DNA from: Galaxea fascicularis
Taxonomy: Eukaryota > Cnidaria > Anthozoa > Scleractinia > Euphylliidae
Reading direction: 5' to 3'
DNA length: 64,000 nt
NCBI GenBank assembly: GCA_948470475.1
Contig: OX419347.1
Location: 17,221,675 to 17,285,674, forward strand
The position numbers and the translations under genes were made by a program. A model generated the notes under the pieces. It had not been told where the DNA came from and ran no database searches. It saw nothing but the letters and a program-made list of their open reading frames with translations. This document shows, piece by piece, positions 34,601 through 46,378 of this stretch. Within the stretch, counting starts at the first letter, position 1. Each line of letters opens with the position of its first letter.

Positions 34601-37600
34601 TCCTCTAAATCCGGAACAGATTTCGGTTCGTGATCTACTTAGCGATTGTCAAGCTGCAAAGGCAGTGGAAAAGCTATTGTAGTAGAGGAAGTCATCCGTT
34701 TAAAACCCACCAGGATCGAAATGGTGGCAAGGGAGGGAGAAGGGAGTGGAAAGAACGGAAAACCTGTGAATGTAATTATAGCTGAAAATTGATTGTGTAG
34801 CGGTTTGTTTCGAGGAAAATACTGAAATGGGGTGGAGAGCGTTTGTAGTTGGCTTCACAATGAAAACTAATTCAGTTAAGAAAAGTCCCTATAAATTGCT
34901 TGTGGGTACATAAGTACATAAGGAGAAGATCATCCCTGCGGCTGTCACCCCTAATTCAGTGAGATGCATTCCCCTCCAAACTGGTTTAAAAACTATGGAA
35001 ATACTTTACTTAACCACGTGGCTTCGTCCAATTTTTAAATTAACGGTAATTACCATACATGGGATATAGGCTTGAGTCACGACTTGTTACGACTATTTTG
35101 CAAGTGACTAAAAATACCGACAAAAACACTCAAGCAAGGAAGATATGCAGTAAACAGACCTGCTGAGTAAGTATCAGCCACACCTGTGGACGAAGATTTA
35201 AACCAATTACACGGAGCGAGCTTTTGTTGTATTTGTTAACAACACTGGAAACTAACCTAGCCAAAATGGAATTTAGTTTCATTGTTTCCGCACCAAATGA
35301 AAAACCAGTTTGAGCGGTTGGTGAGTTTGTTTTAATCCTGACTGAAATTAAAGTTAGAATCCCGTAAGCCTATCGGCTTAACAGGCAAAAGTGAATGTCT
35401 AAATGTAAATACGAAAGTCACTATGTTGTTTTCTTCCCTAATTTCCATGTTTTGCATTCCTACAATTGTATCACTGTTTAATTTTAGTTGATAACAAGTT
35501 AAAACACTGCAAAGCAAGATCCTAGTATTTTCGCTGTCGCATGGTGAGTAATAGCGGAGGATTCCGAAGTCATGGATTTCGTAGCATTGAAAAGTCAGGA
35601 AAAGTGAATACCGATTGCGTCTTTGTTACAAACTATCAAATTACGAACAAACTAAAGATAACACGACTTTGCAACATTGTACAAGAATTTGTGGACTGCG
35701 CTTTGCCCTGCTCAAATATACAACATGTTCAAATACAGCATTTCAAGCAATCACACTTGTACAAATATCCAAGGCCAGGTTGTTGTTCAAAGTTATTTTA
35801 CATTTCAAAAGCCCTTGAAAACATGATTATATTTGTCGCCTTCTGAAATTTAAGAGAAACCTTTTCCAAATAAGAGGAAAGCTGGAAAAGCAAGAGAAGG
35901 CTGAAAATTTAGACGGCAAACCGAGTACTTCCTGTTTTTCAACTTGTACAGTTGTGTCACTTTATCATTAACAATATCAGGTATTTTCAGTTGCCATTTT
36001 TATGTAGAAAAACTCCGTGTAATGAACATTAGCAGTTAGCGCGCGATACTTTCTTTTCTTAACAGAGTTCGATGCATGTCTGTTGATTTCCCCCTGTTGG
36101 CAATTCACAAGTCGGGAAGTTAACTCTCTCAAGGTTGGGACGTTGTTTGTAAGTAAAATCATAGACTTTGATAAGTTATCAATAATTCTCATATTCAAGA
36201 GTTTGGTGTTCGGAGAGCTTACAAAAGTTCACGACTCACATCTATGGAATAGTGTTATAAAGGGACAAGGTCGTTGAGTGAACTTCAGTGAACTAACAGG
36301 AAGGTAGCCGAGCAGAAATGCTACTCGCGTCTTACATGGTTTTTCGCGCGCCTTCGAGCACGTTCGAACATGCCTAGGTCCTTCACCAAGTTAGAACCGA
36401 GGCCAAGGCGTGTTGATGGGATTATTTCTGAGGAACCAGATGCTGTACACAAGCTCTCAAACACATGGCATATTTGATTTACTTTTAATTTACAATGGCG
36501 GAATATCAGTCATATTTTTGCAGCAAGGGGTCACATAACGGAAAGTGAAGGCATCTGTTTTGGAGCGTTTTCTTATCTGAATAACCATAACATAAGCAGG
36601 CTTATCCTTTCCTTAACAAGATTAACGGCATAAAAATAGTCTCAGCGTACCTGAGGTTGACTGGTTCGATTGTTACGTTACTGTTATCGAGTAGTTTTTT
36701 CATGTACTAAAGTTCTCCGATCGTCTGGAAAAAGAAATTGAATACTACTGTACTGTTCCGAAGGAATTTAATATCTTAACAAAAAAATCTAATGAACGAA
36801 CATTTTATTCACGCATTGTTCAAACAGCGACTTTCGGAAAGAATGGGCAACACCTATTTTCTCTTCAATATAGGTAGGTGCAATTACTTCTGTGACGTAA
36901 AGAGAATTAATCAACTGATCTCTTATCAAGGAGGTTACTCCATGAATAAACCAGATTTCCTTCCTGGTGTTACAAGATCCTGATGGCCACAGTCAAGCCA
37001 AGAAAACCTTGCTTTCACATTGATGCAATTGCCTTGATGGTATAATGAAGCGACAGTTGATCGGTTCAATTATTAAGGGTTTTTAACTTAGCCTCAATCT
37101 GTGCGCTAGAACCTAAAACAGACCGGAGTTTTGACTCCTTCATAAAACAGGTTCCTACGGTCTGTCGCAAGTCTACGTGACGGCTGTCCCAAGTACGACT
37201 CTCAACGATTCCCCTGGTTTGTAAAGCTTACCGCAAAATACTTATTTTCCATTTGCTTTTATAAGTCTTATTCCAGATTAAGCCGGGGATAATCCCCAGG
37301 TCTTAACTCTCAAATGGAATGTGAAATTGATACCAGTCAATAGGTTTTCATTTACTGGGTCTTAAAAACCTGACAGGAGGTCCGTATATAACAGCGTATC
37401 AATTGACCTGGAGGTGCATTTTCTAAATTGAACTGTTTTATGCGAGGGAGCGCGCGGACACCACACTGAGAGATTCGATTTACCTCGTAAGGACTGGACA
37501 GAACACACGCCGTTGTTAAAAGCTCATACATAGGTAAGGCTTGTCAAGAACTTGCTAAAGTGTGATTTAGAGTTGACGACCTATGGTAAACCACAATTTT

Positions 37601-37769
37601 CAATGCTGACACTAGTAAGTGTTCCTCTATAGGTGTTCTTGTTACTTTTGGTTGGTCTTTGCAATGAGGCAAAATTCGTCAACGGTAAATTTAGCGCACA
37701 CTTTTTTTGTTGGTGATTCCAAATTCGATCGACTTTCTTACGAAGGGTACCCCAGAGCCTAATTCGGTA

Positions 37770-38095
37770 ACAGTACTTTCTTGTGATGCTATTTCGGTAT
37801 AATGCTGTACGAGATGGCTCTAACTTTTCAATCTGTAGACGGATATCACCATTGACGTGTGACCATTCAAATGAAAGCCACGATTCAGTGCTGACACTGT
37901 GTTAATTGCGCAAGGCTTGGCTCTGGATGACTGTGAATCTGTGGACAAAATCGTAAACTATGGTTTTCCAAATGAGTCGGCTATCGGGATTTCCTTTGTT
38001 AGCGTTGCTTGATCCTGTACAAGGTGCTTTTGACTATGTTATTCAGAAAGTATAGGCATTACAATGAAAGTAACAGAGTAGTGTTTTCCACTCAT
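37770..38095 (+). repeat. Dispersed minisatellite family, locus 3
   Basis: About three diverged units. The clearest reads GTGTGACCATTCAAATGAAA at 37857-37876, followed by GCCACGATTCAGTGCTGA. Neighbouring units keep TCTAACTTTTCAATCTGTAG, TGTGAATCTGTGGA and CTGTACAAGGTG. Confidence 0.75.
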
Positions 38096-38354
38096 TCTTC
38101 CAATTCTTTAGCAAAACGGATTTAAAAATTGTTTTTTCCTGCTTGGAGTTGGAACTTGCACTGGGCACTGAGCCAGTGAACAGGAACAGTGTCGCAGTAA
38201 TAAAAAGTACGCAAAGAATCTTTAAGTTTGCTTACAATATTTTGGGACTCAACAAACTAATAAACAGAAACATTTGCAGTACTGAGGACAACAAAAAACA
38301 GGATAACGAAGTGTAACAAATAGTGTAACGCAACCGCGTCATTCTGGTCCCATG

Positions 38355-38440
38355 AATGAGAGGGAAGGGGTGGGGATGGGGTGGTGGTGTTGGTGGTTGG
38401 GGAAGGAGGTGGGGGGGGTGAGGGGGTGAGGGGAAGGGGT
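38355..38440 (+). repeat. G-rich tract
   Basis: Many GGGG and GGTGG runs in series on the plus strand. It has the make-up needed for G-quadruplex folding; no other signal is seen. Confidence 0.6.
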
Positions 38441-38541
38441 CTGCTGCCAAAAGGCTCACAAATTATTACGTATTCACCCGTCCCCTCCCCCCACCTTGGA
38501 TGGCGTCATCTTACTTACTACTTCGGAGCAGTATAGTGGTA

Positions 38542-38829
38542 AGGGGCGAACCATTTGACTTTTGAGTGGGGGGAGGGGGGAGATGATTTGGAAGATTTTA
38601 AAAAAAAATTTCTGCAGCCTCCCAAACAAAGAAAAAAAAATCCATGTATGGCCAGGTCTGAGGAAAAAAAACTCATGCATGCATTGTGCAGCAAAAAAAA
38701 AATATATATTGCACTGCTTTTCGACTGAAAGAAAATATCTGCCTTGTTGGTCAGTTGGGAAAAAAAGCTCTTGCCACTGAGAAATCTTCCAACCCCCCCC
38801 CCCCCCACCAAAGTCAAATGGTTAGCCCC
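38542..38829. mobile_element. Non-autonomous TIR element (MITE), 288 bp
   Basis: The left end AGGGGCGAACCATTTGACTT and the right end (reverse complement GGGGCTAACCATTTGACTTT at 38810-38829) form terminal inverted repeats of about 20 bases, each continuing inward into G or C runs. A TA dinucleotide flanks both ends (38540-38541 and 38830-38831), consistent with a TA target. The interior has A-runs and no transposase frame. Confidence 0.75.
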
Positions 38830-40965
38830 TAACTTTGATAAATTTAATGACGAAGATTCAACTTGCAACAAGTAGATTTCAAATATTCGGCCAAGTTGGC
38901 AAGATGAAGAATTTGTGAGGTTCGTTGTGACCTTGGTAAATAGCTGATGACGTGTAGCGTTATAATCTTCCATCTTGTTAATTTGGCGCTTGCTTGATTA
39001 ATTAGGAAAATCTCCTGACTATCAAAAGTGCCGACATTACGGTCGCATAGAATAGAAATTTTCGGAGTCAGTTTTAAGGGCAGTGAGGAACTCATCACCT
39101 TTTAATAAAACTGATTTTGACAAGCTTGTCTGATGCACTGATCTCGGGAAACTAAACTTTTCGCTGAGATGGAAGTGATTTTCCTCAATTAAGAACGGCG
39201 GCCCTTTGAACTCAGCAAAGAGTGATCTCTTTTGTTCTTTAAAAGTTATCCATTTTTTAAGATGATAACTGATCCCCGGCATTCTCATTAAAATCTTTTT
39301 ACCCGCGACTGTGTTGTTAAGCGGCTTTGGTAACACCTTGATGTTTATCGCTAGCTAACCATGTCTTTGTCTCCAGGGAAAATGCATCATATCATAGCTT
39401 TACACCATTTTCCATTTATACCAAAAGCTATCGACTTCAGTGGTAATTCAGTGTTAACCAAACATTAGAACAAGGTTAAAATCGATTGCCATGGCTTGTG
39501 TGTCTGGCGAAATGGTCTCACTGACTCCGAAACACAATTGAAAAAAGTGATCCCCGAACGTTATCAAGATCTTTCAGTCGCCATCATCGCTTGGTGTATG
39601 TGGTTCAACCGGTAGAATTGAAGCATATTTAAGCTTCCAGATATTTCCAACAGAATTAAAGAGTTCTGTCAGATTTGCGCCTTGAAAACCACAAAAATCA
39701 CTAAGAAGATTATTAACTTTCTGTCGGTTGTATTATCAACTTCCGCGGTGGTGTACTTTGATTTAGTAGAAAGCCTAAGATGATGTCAAATTCATTTCCG
39801 CTTTAAGAGCACTAAAGATATGGCGTAGAATGCCTAAAATAATTTTTGCGAGATCCCATTAGCTAAGTGGCAAAGAATTTGACGAGTTATCGCGCTTTTT
39901 ATCGCATATATTATTCATTTCAGTTATTAGAAAAAGTCTTAACCCGATAAAATTTGTTTAAGGCAAGGAAAGGCCATGCAGGTCAAACCTGCATTCCATA
40001 CTGACTTCCACCCGATGCTACATCCTTTAGTCGCTATACTTTGGTAATCGGAAAGTCCGGTCCGGTAAAACAACAAGCGGTCTTAAAACAGATCACTAAA
40101 CACGGGCAGAGTGCCACGGAGCAGTAAAAATACTCCATGAAGTCAACGTTTGCTCAGAAAGACCAGCTCCACTGAAAAAATACACCTCGGTAAGACGCAG
40201 TTAACACTTGCGCTGGTGTCGGCTTATAGAACACTTCTTCAGATTGAGGACAGTTTTGTTTGAAGTGAGTGAAGTTTTCCCTTCCTATGTCTCACTCGGC
40301 TACATGAACTGATAATTCTTGGGGCCATTTTATGGTTGCATTTGTTGTGGTCTGAGCGTTTCTTTTTGGTAGATAATTGGTTGGATTAGGTATCAGATTT
40401 TCATAAAGTTTACCAATTATCAGAGAAAAGCGTACCGCGACAGACATGCTCAGTGTTCCTGTGATTATACATTACGACAAGGAATCAAATTCTTGACTTT
40501 CTCCTAAAGAAAGCGAGCGTACGTGAACGCGACAACTAACAATCTTTATAACTTCCTTTTTTTATTAAGTGCCTTTTAATATTAAAACAATCGCTGGCCT
40601 CTATCTCTATGCAGAATTTGTTTTATACCAAAACTTGCATGCATCAGTCACTTCACGCCAAACTGTCTGCCGGCTTGGTTGAAGTTATCACAGGGGAATC
40701 GAATGCTACTTTTATGCTTGACAAAGTAACTCAACCAATTTTTTTTACGTTTTTTTGTAATGGCACCAGTTTGACTGAAGACCCTAAACAAAACATGTCT
40801 CTGAAGTTTATAAACGACACCGTTACCTTGTTTTGTATACAATTACAGCATTCAAAACGCGGATTTTCTAAGACTTATTCCCATAAGTCGTTTAATCTTC
40901 TGAAAAAAAATGTTTAATGCGAATTTTTGAAGAGTAATGTTTCAATTAATCTGTTCTTCATTTTC

Positions 40966-40967
40966 AG
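40966..40967 (+). other. Splice acceptor upstream of the GPCR start
   Basis: TTCTTCATTTTCAG ends at 40967, 27 bases before the GPCR start codon, so the receptor mRNA probably has at least one separate 5' untranslated exon upstream, as is common for intronless-coding GPCR genes. Confidence 0.55.
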
Positions 40968-40994
40968 CTTACCAGTCGATTGATTTCTCATAAG

Positions 40995-42146
40995 ATGGCT
41001 CACTCATCTCTACCCGACTATGAATGGTCGACAACTTCCGTTGCACTATTGGCTCCAGTTATTGCTATCATTATTTTATTTGGAATCATTGGAAACGTCC
41101 TTGTCATTATCGTCTTGTGGCAACAAAAGCGTAGATCTCGTCGCAAAAGTGGAAGTTTCTTCCTCATAAACCTGGCTGTTGCGGATATTTTCGCCTCTGC
41201 GAACTTAATATTTATGCTAGCGACTATAATAAACAAAGGGGAGTGGATGTTTGGAGAGGCCTTGTGTAAACTGAATGGCTTTCTGACTGTTCTGTTAGGT
41301 GCTACATCGTTGCTTACACTATGCGCAATCAGTGTAAACAGGTATTTCAAGATCGTGGAAGGTGGGAAATACGATCGAATCTTCTCGAACATCAACACTC
41401 TGCGGATCCTAATGGTCACGTGGCTCATCCCATTTGTATTGTCAGTTGCCCCAATCTTTGGTTGGTCTGCGCATGAATATCAGGTTGGAAAATGCCTTTG
41501 TCATTTCCTGTTTAGTCGAAGCATTTCTTACACCTTGACATTTGCCACTGTGATCGTGGCATTGCCGTTTACGATCATACTCTTCTGCTACGTCAAGATT
41601 TACAAGATCATCAAAGCGCACGGAGCAATGGTCGGAAACCTGCGCCGACATCAACCATCCGTGCACGTGGAAGACATCAAAATTGCTACCACACTGTTTA
41701 CAGTGATAGTCGTGTTTATAATCTGCTACATTCCAGCCAGTGTGATTAATATTCTAGACATGGCGCACCTCGGCTTCAAAATACCTCATTGGCTGGACAT
41801 GCTGTCCTTCGTTCTAGTTGTCTCTAACCACGCTAACAATCCCGTGATCTACAACGCCCTTAACCGTTCTTTCAGACAGTCTTTTCGGGAAGTGTTGCGT
41901 CTTGCACCTCCTGGGGACGAAGGGCGCCGCACGACTCGGTGTAACAGCAGAAGCAGCTCAAAAAATACCATCCCGCGCGGTTTGCAGTCCAAAGATGAAA
42001 AGCCAGTGAAAAATCCGAGCAACCCCTGTTACCAGAATTCAAGCTCCTCCAGTGAAAAGTACACTCCTGAAATCATTAATAATTCAGACAGTCAAGAGCA
42101 TGAACTTCCAACAAAATGTTGTCCACACAAATCGTCACGCTGCTGA
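40995..42146 (+). CDS. Class A (rhodopsin-family) GPCR, melatonin-receptor-like, single coding exon
   Basis: An uninterrupted 383-residue receptor starting MAHSSLPDYEW. The open frame extends 15 bases upstream without an ATG, so 40995 is the start. Seven membrane segments are visible. Hallmarks: G33-N34 in TM1, LAVAD with D64 in TM2, C91 at the top of TM3, N115-R116-Y117 in place of DRY, W143 in TM4, C167/C169 in loop 2, P191 in TM5, C244-Y245-I246-P247 in TM6 and N282-P283-V284-I285-Y286 in TM7. NRY followed by KYDRIFSNINTL resembles melatonin receptors (NRY, KYDKLYSSKNSL), but the ligand cannot be told from sequence and cnidarian genomes carry many such orphan receptors. TM7 has no retinal-binding lysine, so it is not an opsin. 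The tail is Ser-rich and ends SSRC. It signals at the plasma membrane through G proteins. Confidence 0.93.
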   Translation: MAHSSLPDYEWSTTSVALLAPVIAIIILFGIIGNVLVIIVLWQQKRRSRRKSGSFFLINLAVADIFASANLIFMLATIINKGEWMFGEALCKLNGFLTVLLGATSLLTLCAISVNRYFKIVEGGKYDRIFSNINTLRILMVTWLIPFVLSVAPIFGWSAHEYQVGKCLCHFLFSRSISYTLTFATVIVALPFTIILFCYVKIYKIIKAHGAMVGNLRRHQPSVHVEDIKIATTLFTVIVVFIICYIPASVINILDMAHLGFKIPHWLDMLSFVLVVSNHANNPVIYNALNRSFRQSFREVLRLAPPGDEGRRTTRCNSRSSSKNTIPRGLQSKDEKPVKNPSNPCYQNSSSSSEKYTPEIINNSDSQEHELPTKCCPHKSSRC

Positions 42147-42400
42147 ATCAAGTCAGTCAAATTCACCACCGTCTGGAACTGGTTGGAACCAAACCGTCTG
42201 TTGTGCTAATGCTTGGGTTTATTATAAGGGCTGAGCTAAGACTTAGACATCAGTTTAAACCCTAACATCCTAACAGTGACCACCATCTAACTTCTCCTTA
42301 TCATATCACTAGTTCATCAAGCATACAGGGCATGAGAATACAGGAAATGATCACCAATCATCAGTTGAGTTAACGTTAACTTCATAGAAATTCTAAGGAG

Positions 42401-42406
42401 AATAAA
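42401..42406 (+). terminator. Candidate polyadenylation signal of the GPCR
   Basis: AATAAA about 255 bases past the GPCR stop codon at 42144-42146. A second occurs near 42506. Hexamer evidence only. Confidence 0.4.
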
Positions 42407-42631
42407 CATGTTGATATTGGAAACTAAAGGGTTAAAGTGCCCATCACCCCTACCTACCGATAACGAATTTTGATAATTTATGTCTACCAAAAATGCTCTG
42501 TGAGGAAATAAACCTTATTCTGCCCTTCGACGTCTTTTTATCAGAAGGCAAAAAAAACCCGAAAAGCTCATTTTCCCGCCATTTTGAATTCAAAAAGGAG
42601 CAATCGAAAGCCTGGGAACTAACTATAGTTT

Positions 42632-42980
42632 GTGACGTCAACCCGGTATCTTTACCTTCGCTCAACAGAAGGAAATATGCCGGGGAGGTGTGTGGCTGGG
42701 GGATGTTCTGCCTTTCCAGATGTGCAGAAAGGTATAATTCTTCACGCTACCCCTTTCTTCGGTGATGCCCGTCAGGAGGCGAAAAAACGTAGAAAGAACT
42801 GGCTGGATATATCAAGGGATATAGTTGTATTCTGAATCAACAGAGTAATCGCTTATCTCGGAGTCGGATTGACTTTCAGACATTTTGTCAGACAAAATCG
42901 TTCGCCTCGGGTGGATTTCTCACTGAATCGCCTATAGTTTTAGTTGTTCGTATGTTGTGGAGATACCGGGTTGACGTCAC
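42632..42980. mobile_element. 349-bp inverted-repeat unit enclosing a THAP exon
   Basis: GTGACGTCAACCCGGTATCT at 42632-42651 is exactly repeated in inverted orientation at 42961-42980. Each arm carries TGACGTCA, the palindromic CRE/ATF site. Inside lie the THAP exon and a small hairpin (ATTTTGTC/GACAAAAT near 42883-42900). The arms could be terminal repeats of a P-element-like transposon remnant or two promoter sites of a retained gene; a remnant is favoured. Confidence 0.6.
42677..42835 (+). CDS. THAP-type zinc-finger N-terminal fragment (52 residues)
   Basis: The frame from ATG 42677 begins MPGRCVAGGCSAFPD and continues GIILHATPFF, then EAKKRRKNWLDI. Cys5 and Cys10 with the later His and Pro fit the first half of the C2CH THAP fold (C-x4-C, HxxP, then the basic RRKNW segment). 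The second half, with the C-x2-H pair and AVPTIF box, is missing: the frame ends in TGA at 42833-42835. Either an intron follows (a GTTGTA stands near the end) or the copy is broken. THAP domains bind DNA in P-element-type transposases and in host regulators derived from them. The only C2CH evidence is this half-domain. Confidence 0.6.
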   Translation: MPGRCVAGGCSAFPDVQKGIILHATPFFGDARQEAKKRRKNWLDISRDIVVF

Positions 42981-43087
42981 GACTGATACTGGTGCCAGAC
43001 TTCTTTGTGCGCGGTTTTAGCTTCGAAAACCTTGATTTCGATTGCGTTCAAAAATCATAGAGCGCTTCTAATCCAGTTTTTTTCTTT

Positions 43088-43121
43088 GTTATTGCTTTTT
43101 TACCGGTAAAAAAGCAATAAC
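43088..43121. repeat. 34-bp perfect palindrome without spacer
   Basis: GTTATTGCTTTTTTACC at 43088-43104 is followed at once by its exact reverse complement at 43105-43121. It has a T6/A6 composition and an ACCGGT centre. It lies about 108 bases past the THAP inverted-repeat unit. Confidence 0.9.
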
Positions 43122-44087
43122 CATGTACCATGTCTACCGTTCAGAAAAAAAAAACAAAACAAACCAGCTAGGGGTGATAGGTACTTTAATGAATGTTCTG
43201 TTAGAGGTCCAAATATGGATTAAATCAAAATTACTTTTAACCAGACAAAGTGGTCTTCGAACTCCAATAGAAGACATACCTCATGTACATTCTCGAGAGA
43301 AGAACAAGATGGGTTTTTTTTAAAGTTTCTTGTTTTGCGATGTGTTTCCTTTCCTGCTATCTATGGCAAAGAGCACTTGTCTATAATTTGGCTGCACTAG
43401 CAGTTAAGTTCGCAACAAAACTGGAGCCTTATTTTCAGTTGCTATCAATAAAACAATCTCTTGCGGCTCGTAAAATGTATGCTAAGAAAGTGGGTGTCAT
43501 TAGCCTTTTTTAATTCTAAACAATGTACGTCCGTTGCGAGGTTCGATTAGTGGTTCGATGTCGCAAAATATATATATAAACAAAACAAACAAGTAACTTC
43601 GTTTTAATTTCTTTGTAAATATCACCTAGATGCTTCGCTGTAAAAAACTGAAATTCTCTACAGAAGGGTCTCAGTTCAATCTGTATAGTTAGAATGAGCA
43701 TGATGAAGTGCGGCTTTGTAAAGAGCTCGTGATAGACAACCTGGCCACAATCCACTGGCTATTTTTTTGGTAGTCTAGAAAACTTGGAGACTAACAAGCT
43801 CGGGGTCTAATTCGTATTTGGTATATCGCGGTGTCAACCGTGTCGACACGCTCTAACTTTTTGATTTTAAAAATGAGATGACGATCAATAGACTTCGAAT
43901 TCTTCACATTGAAGTAAAACTGCATGCCAACGAATAGAAAATTATCAAGTTAGTTTAATTATTTCAAAACAAAAGAGCGGTCACCTGTTTACGCTATTTA
44001 AAAGAGTTAGACTTCTAGACCTAACTCTGAAAGACGCGAGAGTCAAGCTGGCGCTGGCTAAATTTTAAGATAACTTATAAGAACGTT

Positions 44088-44119
44088 GTCATGCATACAA
44101 AAAGTCATGCATACAAAAA
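44088..44119. repeat. Two tandem 16-base units
   Basis: GTCATGCATACAAAAA occurs twice head to tail, 44088-44103 and 44104-44119, without mismatch. Confidence 0.95.
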
Positions 44120-44759
44120 GAACTTTAGTGACGTTCATGATGTATATAGTATGCAAATAGAAGAGCTTTTGGAATAGATAATACAATAGTTGAGAATTTT
44201 GGGAGATGCGAGTTTAAATGATATAAAGGAAGGCATTCATAATGTAAGCGGTATGGATAGCACGCTTTGCTATAGTGATGTGACCACTACGGAATCAACT
44301 GCGACAGTAGCAATAAAAAGTACGTCTCTAATGACTCAGTCCAAATTATTTTAATTCATTAGTGAGACACCAACGCGAGGCTTATCTAAGACCACGCCCT
44401 TTCTATCTCTCAGTCCTCTTCCCATTCCCTCTCTTCTTTTCGTATCCCACCATTTCCCCACTCCACGGGTTCATCCGGTTTAGTTAGCATGTTTCTTCTC
44501 CCTATGATATCAATACTTTGTCCAGCGGACAGTCAGACAGTATGGACAAATTTATCAGCCAGAGGGAGGTTTCTTGATATAACCCCAAATTCTCTTAACC
44601 CAGGTACAAGGATCTGTATAGGAGCTAGAAAGAAGAATCAATAATCCGATCTTGCAAGTTGAAGAGTCAAAAGAAAATAACGATCTCGCATCCTTTTTTT
44701 CTGCTTAGCATTACCATTTTACTTTGGTATAGAAAGTGGAAGTTGAAAAGACATTTACG

Positions 44760-44925
44760 TTTATACGATTTCGTTGTTCCCTTCTGAAAATCATACCCGG
44801 TTTAAGACCAGAATGGTAAAAATCTATAACCATTTTCAGACCAAAACTGCTTAAAAACCATACCGGCTTTGGGACGTCACATACTCTACATAGCTAACCT
44901 ACTATAGGGGAGTAACCCACCGCCA
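44760..44925 (-). mobile_element. Diverged fold-back family copy A
   Basis: Read on the minus strand it gives TTACTCCCCTATAG, then CCCAAAG, GGTATGG, TTTTGGTCTGAAAATGG and GGGTATGATTTTC in the same order and near-identical spacing as the left half of the element at 56636-57058. It looks like a truncated copy, about 70 percent alike by eye. Confidence 0.7.
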
Positions 44926-46335
44926 ACCCCTCTCCCCCCTCCCTCCAGCTCGTACCGGAGGATTACATTAAGGGCAAAGGCCAGATACCTGTCTGTATAG
45001 CATGAGCAAAGAAAAAACAAAGGAAGGAACAGCCCACAAGCAAACTAATCTCTTTTTAGTGCATCCGACCAAAGTCCTGCGACTTCCTCTTTTAAGGAAA
45101 ACTGTGGCCACTGTTTGTGTCCTTATTGGATTTTTCTGATGACGGTTAACAGTGAGGTATTGCCGACACGGCGGCAGACAAAATCGGGCCGAATTTGTTT
45201 GTTTTGCGGCAACCGAGCAAATAAAGCAACTTGTCAATCGACTTGTTATCACCAATCTTTACAGTTGTCTTTTGACAAAAATGTCTTAAGCGGAACCTTG
45301 TTAAGGCTGAACCACAATGTGTTAACCACAGAATCCAATGAGCTGTTTCATCTAAAGACCAGGGCTTTATTCTCATTTTCTACAATCATCCGAAATGTGG
45401 AATTATGATGGCAATTACTGATCCACCTGAGTGGGCGAGAGTGCCCTGTATTTTTCTTTTTCACCAGCCGAGGTTTTCAGCTACAGCAAATTGTCTGCCT
45501 CGGCAACAAACTATCAGGCCATGACCAAATGTGATTTGTGGAGTTAGATCATAATTTAGCGCTTATAATCTGCACCACTAGATCTTTTGGTAAGAACCAA
45601 CCCTTCCTATAACTGAGTCAGTTTGGCACTTCGCGTAGTTAGACCTTGGTGCGTATGCCGGGGGTCCTTAACCTCTCAAAACGTGATATTTTTTCTACCT
45701 GAAGGAATGGATCTGTGTCATCCTTATTACCTCTGAACCCAAAAGCTCCGTTCTTGCCTTAATAAGCTATAGAAGGGGCCTGATTTGTACACAGAGTAAT
45801 ACAGTGATATTTAGTCACAAAATAGCGCACATGAGCGCATAGAGAGACCAGAAAAGATCTTTTGGACGTACAACATGTCACTGGAAACTCAGAAGAAAAG
45901 ACTGATATTTTTAAAAAATGGCATCCGAATCACGCAGAAAGAACTTCAGGAAACGAAGTATTCACCAAGAGCGCGGTTAACGCCCTGGCAAATGTGCAAT
46001 CTTCCGAAACTGTTTGGGCTGTCGTCTCGTCTAACAGTCTCAGTGTAGATTAATTTAATTACTTCAAAGGATTGTGAAGTAGGCGTCAAATCTCATTTTC
46101 TCACCTACTTGTGAGCGGTTTGGTTTGTTTCCTTTGCGGTATCCAAGGATTCAGCAACTGAAGACATTGCGGCACTTAAAAGGTGTACAGGGGAAAATGA
46201 AGTCTGTCTGAGTTGTCATCAGCGACTCGCCAAAGGTCTTTTCAGTCAGGGATCCAATGTTTATGCAAACTATTCAAGCTTCTGTTTTAATGTGGATAGG
46301 AAAAAAAAGATATACGTAGACTGCTTTCATTGTTA

Positions 46336-46378
46336 ATAATAATAATAATGATAATAATAATAATAATAACTGTAATAA
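46336..46378. repeat. AAT trinucleotide microsatellite
   Basis: AATAATAATAATGATAATAA and onward, with two interruptions. Confidence 0.95.

Larger units (their letters stand above)
25976..40967. other. Intergenic block of about 15 kb without a supported gene
   Basis: It separates the MPDZ start (leftward) from the GPCR leader (rightward). The MPDZ promoter and 5' leader should lie just right of 25975; no TATA box is apparent. Open frames here are short and lack domains or conserved-looking composition. Contents that can be named are a hairpin at 26495-26566, a small hairpin at 28554-28600, a 12-base palindrome GATGACGTCATC at 29314-29325, a G17 run at 34396-34412, a minisatellite at 37770-38095, a G-rich tract at 38355-38440 and a TIR element at 38542-38829. 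Confidence 0.6.
43122..46300. other. Intergenic stretch, no gene supported
   Basis: Short frames only, none with a domain I recognise. Named contents are the 16-base tandem duplication at 44088-44119 and a diverged fold-back copy at 44760-44925. Confidence 0.55.

Noticed and set aside
3418..42146. Functional link between MPDZ and the melatonin-like GPCR because mammalian MUPP1 binds the MT1 receptor tail
   Set aside because: Neighbouring genes 15 kb apart in an animal genome are not evidence of interaction, and the receptor tail SSRC is not a typical class I PDZ ligand.
45115..45408. Frame with RICLFCGNRANKATC, a possible zinc-finger pattern
   Set aside because: Only a few Cys residues, no known spacing, no acceptor or donor that extends it.
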